Assembly: GCA_903907615.1 (NCBI GenBank)
Contig: CAIVOR010000073.1
Location: 1 to 8,718, forward strand
DNA from: an uncultured Microbacteriaceae bacterium
Lineage (GTDB): Bacteria; Actinomycetota; Actinomycetes; Actinomycetales; Microbacteriaceae
Direction of reading: 5' to 3'
Length of the DNA: 8,718 nt
This document shows positions 5,635 to 8,718 of the stretch, in pieces. How positions within the stretch are numbered: position 1 is the first letter of the stretch; each line of letters starts with the position of its first letter. A program made the translations under genes and the position numbers. The notes under the pieces are model-generated. The model saw nothing but the letters and a program-made list of their open reading frames with translations. It did no database searches and had not been told where the DNA came from.

Positions 5635-6591
5635 ATGTCTGACTCGGGGGAATTGCTGCGGACGACAGGCGATCTGACGCCTCTCGTGCCTCGCCGCATT
5701 GGCACGACGGATATTTACGTGCACCCGGTTGCACTCGGCGGTGCCACTTTTGGCTGGACTCTGAGCGCCGGGGAGACAAACGATATCTTGGATCGATTTG
5801 TTGCGCTGGGCGGAAATCTCATCGACACGGCCGACTCTTACGCCTCCGGCGTGAGCGAACAGGTGATTGGGTCGTGGATGCGGCACCGCAGCAATCGGGC
5901 CGACGTGGTGGTGGCTACAAAAGTTGGTCGGTCCACGGAATTTTCCGGCCTCTCCTCGGTCAACATTCGTCAGGCCGTGGATGCCTCGCTCGCCCGTCTG
6001 CAGACCGACTACATCGATGTGCTGTACTTTCACGAACCTGACCCGACGATTCCGTTGATTGAGAGCCTGGCGGCAGCGGAGGTGCTCATCACCGCGGGAA
6101 AGGTGCGGACACTCGGGGTGTCTAATTTTTCACCTCAGCAACTCTTGGAAGCCCGTGTTGCGTCGGCCAACGGACTGCCTCACATTGAGGCAGTGGCGAC
6201 CACCTACTCCCTGCTTCATCGCGACATCGGAGCAGAGTATCGGCCGGTCCTGGAAGCTCAAGGGGTGTCTCTGATGCCCTATTTCGTTTTAGCGCACGGC
6301 TATCTGGGGCGCCATCGATCCATAAAGTCGGCCGATCCGTCAGACATTCGGCTCAGTCGCGCAGCCGAAGAAGCGAGCCGCCACGGAGCCCACGTGTTGG
6401 CTCGACTTGATGATGTCGCGGCCGAGACGGGTGTGAGTGTGGCGGCCCTGAGTCTCGCCTGGGTCCTCCACCAACCGTCGGTCACCGCTGCGGCGGTGGG
6501 CGTTGACTCGGTCGCGGACATCGACGAACTGATGGCGGCGGCCAACGTGTCGCTGAGCGTCTTGCACTGGACGCGACTGTCCGACATCTAG
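5635..6591 (+). CDS. Aldo/keto reductase family oxidoreductase
   Basis: A 318-residue NADPH-dependent oxidoreductase of the aldo/keto reductase superfamily, a TIM-barrel enzyme reducing carbonyls to alcohols. The catalytic tetrad is complete: Asp64 and Tyr69 in DTADSY, Lys96 in VATKVG and His133 in LYFHEPD. The GKVRTLGVSNF segment at about 155-165 is the usual strand and loop after the active site, and VSVAALSLAWVLHQPSVTAAAVGV (about 267-290) covers the cofactor-binding end. The overall pattern resembles the group that reduces sugars and small aldehydes, but the substrate cannot be assigned. The ATG at 5635 gives about 20 residues before the first barrel strand; with no ribosome site, the start is moderately secure. 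The gene is bounded by the pnp terminator and a weak hairpin before the M16 gene, so it is probably transcribed alone. Confidence 0.92.
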   Translation: MSDSGELLRTTGDLTPLVPRRIGTTDIYVHPVALGGATFGWTLSAGETNDILDRFVALGGNLIDTADSYASGVSEQVIGSWMRHRSNRADVVVATKVGRSTEFSGLSSVNIRQAVDASLARLQTDYIDVLYFHEPDPTIPLIESLAAAEVLITAGKVRTLGVSNFSPQQLLEARVASANGLPHIEAVATTYSLLHRDIGAEYRPVLEAQGVSLMPYFVLAHGYLGRHRSIKSADPSDIRLSRAAEEASRHGAHVLARLDDVAAETGVSVAALSLAWVLHQPSVTAAAVGVDSVADIDELMAAANVSLSVLHWTRLSDI

Positions 6592-6599
6592 TTCCGAAT

Positions 6600-6636
6600 C
6601 GCCGAGGTCGCGGCGCCCGCCGGCGTGAGTCTTTTT
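6600..6636 (+). terminator. Weak hairpin plus T-run after the aldo/keto reductase gene
   Basis: CGCCG at 6600-6604 can pair with CGGCG at 6611-6615 or 6621-6625, and a run of five T (6632-6636) follows. The stem is short and the T-run is several bases away, so termination would be inefficient. The T-run also overlaps the candidate -35 region of the next gene. Confidence 0.25.
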
Positions 6637-6659
6637 GGCTCAGGCGTTCGGGCTAGGCT
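6632..6659 (+). promoter_or_regulatory. Candidate promoter for the M16 peptidase gene
   Basis: TAGGCT at 6654-6659, in the longer context GGCTAGGCT shared with the DUF805 operon promoter, lies ten bases before the ATG at 6670. TTTTTG at 6632-6637 is a possible -35 with a 16-base spacer. A start near 6666 would leave only about four untranslated bases. Confidence 0.5.
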
Positions 6660-6669
6660 AAAGGGCCGT

Positions 6670-8076
6670 ATGACTTCTCCTGTCCTTTTTCCCCTTGACG
6701 TGGGCGAACTCTCTTTCGAGGCCTCCGGAAACGCGCTCGTGCGCCGGACCGTCCTTCCCAGTGGTGTTCGTGTTCTCACCGAACGCGTCCCCGGTTCGCG
6801 CAGCGTCACTGTCGGATTCTGGGTTGCCGTGGGCTCGCGTGACGAGGTCGCCGCCGAAGCTGCTCACGGTTCTTCTGGCGGTCACCCGGCCAGCCTGGGC
6901 TCGACGCACTTCTTGGAACACTTGCTGTTCAAGGGCACCCCCACGCGTACCGCGTTTGACATCGCTTCGGCATTCGATGCCGTCGGTGGCGAGCAAAACG
7001 CAGTAACGGCCAAGGAGTACACCTGCTACTACGCCAAGGTGCGCGATGCCGACACCGAGATGGCCATCGAGGTGATGTCCGACATGCTCACGTCGAGCGT
7101 GCTCGATCCCCAAGAGTTTGAAACCGAACGCGGAGTGATTCTCGAAGAACTCGCCATGGCGGAGGATGACCCCACCGATGTGGCACAGGAGCGACTCTTT
7201 GAAGCCGTGTTGGGGGAGCACCCGCTCGGTCGCCCCATCGGGGGAGACGCCGACACCATCCGGGCGGCCTCCCGAGATGGCGTGATGGCCCACTATCAGG
7301 CCAATTACCGTCCCAATGATCTCGTCGTCTCGGCTGCCGGCAACATCGACCATGATCAATTGGTTCAGTGGCTCACGCGCAACCTCGAGGCAGCTGGCTG
7401 GGACCTCGGCGTGACGGCACACCCGGTGGCGCGCCGCAACATGTCAGCCGCGGCTGTGATGCGGGGGAGCGAACTCGTCGTGGTGGAGCGTCCCACGGAA
7501 CAGGCCAACCTGATGATCGGCTGGCCGGGAATCACCAGCACCGACGACCGCCGTGTGGCGCTCGCCACCATGAATGCCATTCTCGGTGGCGGGATGTCCT
7601 CGCGACTGTTTCAAGAGATTCGTGAGAAGCGCGGGCTCGCCTACTCCGTGTACTCGTTTAGTTCTGGTTACTCAGACGCAGGCGTCTTTGGTCTTTATGC
7701 CGGATGCAGTCCCCGCAACGTTGCGGAGGTCGCGTCACTCCTCGTCGACGAGTTCCACCGACTCGCCACCGACGGCGTTACCGCCGATGAGCTTCGACGC
7801 GCCAAGGGTCAACTGGCCGGATCGGCCGCCCTGGCCCTCGAAGACACGGACACGCGCATGTCGCGCCTCGGTCGCGCCGAGATCGGTTCGGGCGAATTCA
7901 TTGACTATGAAGCCAGCATGGGTATGCTCAACGCGGTCACCACGGAACAGATCACCTCTCTGGCGGCCGACATCGCCGCCCGAGACGTGTCTCTGGTTGT
8001 CGTGGGCAAGGCCACGGAGAGCGCGTTGAGCACAATCGTTGAGAAGGGGAACGCATGGGGCACACACTCGTCTTAG
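6670..8076 (+). CDS. M16 family zinc metallopeptidase (pitrilysin/processing-peptidase type)
   Basis: A 468-residue M16 peptidase related to mitochondrial processing peptidase beta and the bacterial YmxG/PepR group. The inverted zinc motif HFLEH is at 80-84, and the distal zinc ligand is probably Glu160 in ERGVILEE, 76 residues after His84 as in the family. After the first domain, the M16 C-terminal domain (about 195-375) carries REKRGLAYSVYSF at 318-330, the conserved substrate-binding R/Y region. No signal peptide is seen, so it should be cytosolic. I prefer the ATG at 6670 to the in-frame GTG at 6625, because the GTG lies upstream of the likely -10 box. The segment between GSRDE and GSTHFLEH (about 60-77) looks longer than in relatives and is rich in Ala, Gly, Ser and His. 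The 3' end overlaps the phosphatase gene by 22 bases, and probable dapB follows. Confidence 0.95.
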   Translation: MTSPVLFPLDVGELSFEASGNALVRRTVLPSGVRVLTERVPGSRSVTVGFWVAVGSRDEVAAEAAHGSSGGHPASLGSTHFLEHLLFKGTPTRTAFDIASAFDAVGGEQNAVTAKEYTCYYAKVRDADTEMAIEVMSDMLTSSVLDPQEFETERGVILEELAMAEDDPTDVAQERLFEAVLGEHPLGRPIGGDADTIRAASRDGVMAHYQANYRPNDLVVSAAGNIDHDQLVQWLTRNLEAAGWDLGVTAHPVARRNMSAAAVMRGSELVVVERPTEQANLMIGWPGITSTDDRRVALATMNAILGGGMSSRLFQEIREKRGLAYSVYSFSSGYSDAGVFGLYAGCSPRNVAEVASLLVDEFHRLATDGVTADELRRAKGQLAGSAALALEDTDTRMSRLGRAEIGSGEFIDYEASMGMLNAVTTEQITSLAADIAARDVSLVVVGKATESALSTIVEKGNAWGTHSS

Positions 8077-8657
8077 TGCGCCACGGTGAGCAGCGGGATG
8101 CCGAACAGGGCGTTGATGATGGCGAGCTCTCGGCGCGTGGCGTGGAGCAGTCTCGCCTGGTTGCGCAGCGACTGGCTCCCCTGACATTTACGAACGTCTG
8201 GCATTCCCCGTTCGATCGAACCGCCGATACGGTTCGCGTTCTCCGTGAGACGCTTCCCGACATCACTCCGCAACCGTCGGCCCTGCTCATGGACTGTGTC
8301 CCCTCGGGTCCGTCGGCGCAGATGCCCGCTGTCTACAAAGCATTCTTCACGCCGCGAACGGAGGCCGAGATTGAGGCGGGCGCCGCACAGATGGCCGACG
8401 CGGTCGCCGAGTATCTGGGTCACGGTGTCAAGGGTCAGACCGACCTTCTTGTCACGCACAATTCGGTGATTGCCTGGCTCGTCCGTGAGGTGTTGGGCGC
8501 TCCCGACTGGAAGTGGCTGACGCTGTCGCAGGCCCATTGCGGCGTGACCGTGCTGTTTCAGAAAGCCGGTCGGCCGTGGACACTGGTGAGCCACAACGAC
8601 GTGGGCCACCTGCCCGTTGAGCTGCGCACGGGCCTCACCGAGTCCTACGCGCTGTAA
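8055..8657 (+). CDS. Histidine phosphatase family protein
   Basis: A 200-residue member of the histidine phosphatase (phosphoglycerate-mutase-like) superfamily, acting through a phosphohistidine intermediate. The N-terminal LVLVRHGE puts the catalytic His at 10 with Arg9 beside it. HSPFDRTADTV (50-60) supplies the second conserved Arg (55). LLVTHNSVIAWLV (131-143) supplies the second catalytic His (135). It is a short branch-2-type or SixA/PGAM5-like protein rather than a glycolytic mutase, since it lacks that family's length and insert regions; the substrate is unknown. The ATG at 8055 has AAGGGGA just upstream and overlaps the M16 gene by 22 bases, so the two are almost certainly co-transcribed and perhaps translationally linked. 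No membrane segment or signal peptide is visible. Confidence 0.9.
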   Translation: MGHTLVLVRHGEQRDAEQGVDDGELSARGVEQSRLVAQRLAPLTFTNVWHSPFDRTADTVRVLRETLPDITPQPSALLMDCVPSGPSAQMPAVYKAFFTPRTEAEIEAGAAQMADAVAEYLGHGVKGQTDLLVTHNSVIAWLVREVLGAPDWKWLTLSQAHCGVTVLFQKAGRPWTLVSHNDVGHLPVELRTGLTESYAL

Positions 8658-8668
8658 AGGGCAAAAGG

Positions 8669-8674
8669 TAGGCT
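8669..8674 (+). promoter_or_regulatory. Candidate -10 box (TAGGCT) for the last gene
   Basis: TAGGCT at 8669-8674 is followed by GGAGAC and then ATG at 8681. A start seven bases after the box falls on the A of the ATG, giving a leaderless message. GGAG in the gap would serve as a Shine-Dalgarno sequence on any read-through transcript from the phosphatase gene. No clear -35 is seen. Confidence 0.45.
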
Positions 8675-8680
8675 GGAGAC

Positions 8681-8718
8681 ATGACTACCTCTGTTGCCGT
8701 CGTTGGCGCCTCGGGCAA
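8681..8718 (+). CDS. dapB: Probable 4-hydroxy-tetrahydrodipicolinate reductase, N-terminus only
   Basis: Only 12 full codons lie in the window: MTTSVAVVGASG, with the next codon cut by the edge. This is the first strand and the start of a glycine-rich NAD(P)-binding loop of a Rossmann fold. DapB, which makes tetrahydrodipicolinate for lysine and peptidoglycan precursor synthesis, fits because dapB commonly follows pnp and an M16 peptidase gene in actinobacteria. Other Rossmann enzymes such as ArgC begin in a similar way, so the name rests mainly on context. The start is well placed: GGAG precedes the ATG, and a TAGGCT box lies six bases upstream of it. The gap from the phosphatase stop is 23 bases. 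Confidence 0.65.
   Translation, partial: MTTSVAVVGASG

Noticed and set aside
6625..6669. GTG at 6625 as the start of the M16 peptidase gene
   Set aside because: It lies upstream of the TAGGCT box and has no ribosome site; the added residues do not look like the family N-terminus.
6658..7422. A 254-codon open frame antisense to the M16 peptidase gene
   Set aside because: It is the shadow of a well-supported gene, with no recognisable motif and no separate promoter or ribosome site.
1..8718. Mobile element, CRISPR array, toxin-antitoxin or defence genes
   Set aside because: I saw no transposase, integrase, spaced direct repeats, tRNA-like sequence or small toxin pair. All complete genes belong to known housekeeping or widespread families.

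Overview
This window looks like an ordinary chromosomal housekeeping segment from a high-GC Gram-positive bacterium, most likely an actinobacterium of or near the family Microbacteriaceae. The basis is the high GC content, frequent GTG starts, actinobacterial-style FKBP and PNPase sequences, the gene order rpsO - pnp - M16 peptidase - probable dapB, and repeated TAGGCT boxes at -10 positions. There is no rRNA, tRNA, CRISPR array, insertion sequence, phage gene or sign of recent transfer. I did not find an undescribed system.

Layout. Positions 1-294 hold the 3' end of an unrecognised gene. An FKBP-type peptidyl-prolyl isomerase (363-737) and an alpha/beta hydrolase of the phospholipase/carboxylesterase family (756-1448) follow on the plus strand, probably co-transcribed. 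Converging on them is a minus-strand operon read from 2522 down to 1445. It encodes a DUF805 membrane protein, a pyridoxamine-phosphate-oxidase-fold flavoprotein and a small DUF167 (YggU-type) protein. The last two genes overlap by ATGA, and the two converging units share a 4-base CTAG in which both stop codons lie.

A divergent intergenic region (2523-2714) carries back-to-back TAGGCT boxes and a structured rpsO leader. rpsO (2715-2984) ends in a UUCG-capped hairpin. A 302-base spacer with several hairpins leads to pnp (3287-5530, GTG start), which ends in a strong hairpin terminator. The ribosomal protein S15 and PNPase genes are neighbours in many bacteria and are typically controlled post-transcriptionally through leader RNA, so these spacers deserve most attention.

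After pnp come a monocistronic-looking aldo/keto reductase (5635-6591), an M16 zinc peptidase (6670-8076) overlapping a histidine phosphatase (8055-8657), and the first codons of a probable dapB (8681 to the edge). Several genes have a -10-like hexamer so close to the start codon that they may be translated from leaderless or nearly leaderless mRNA.
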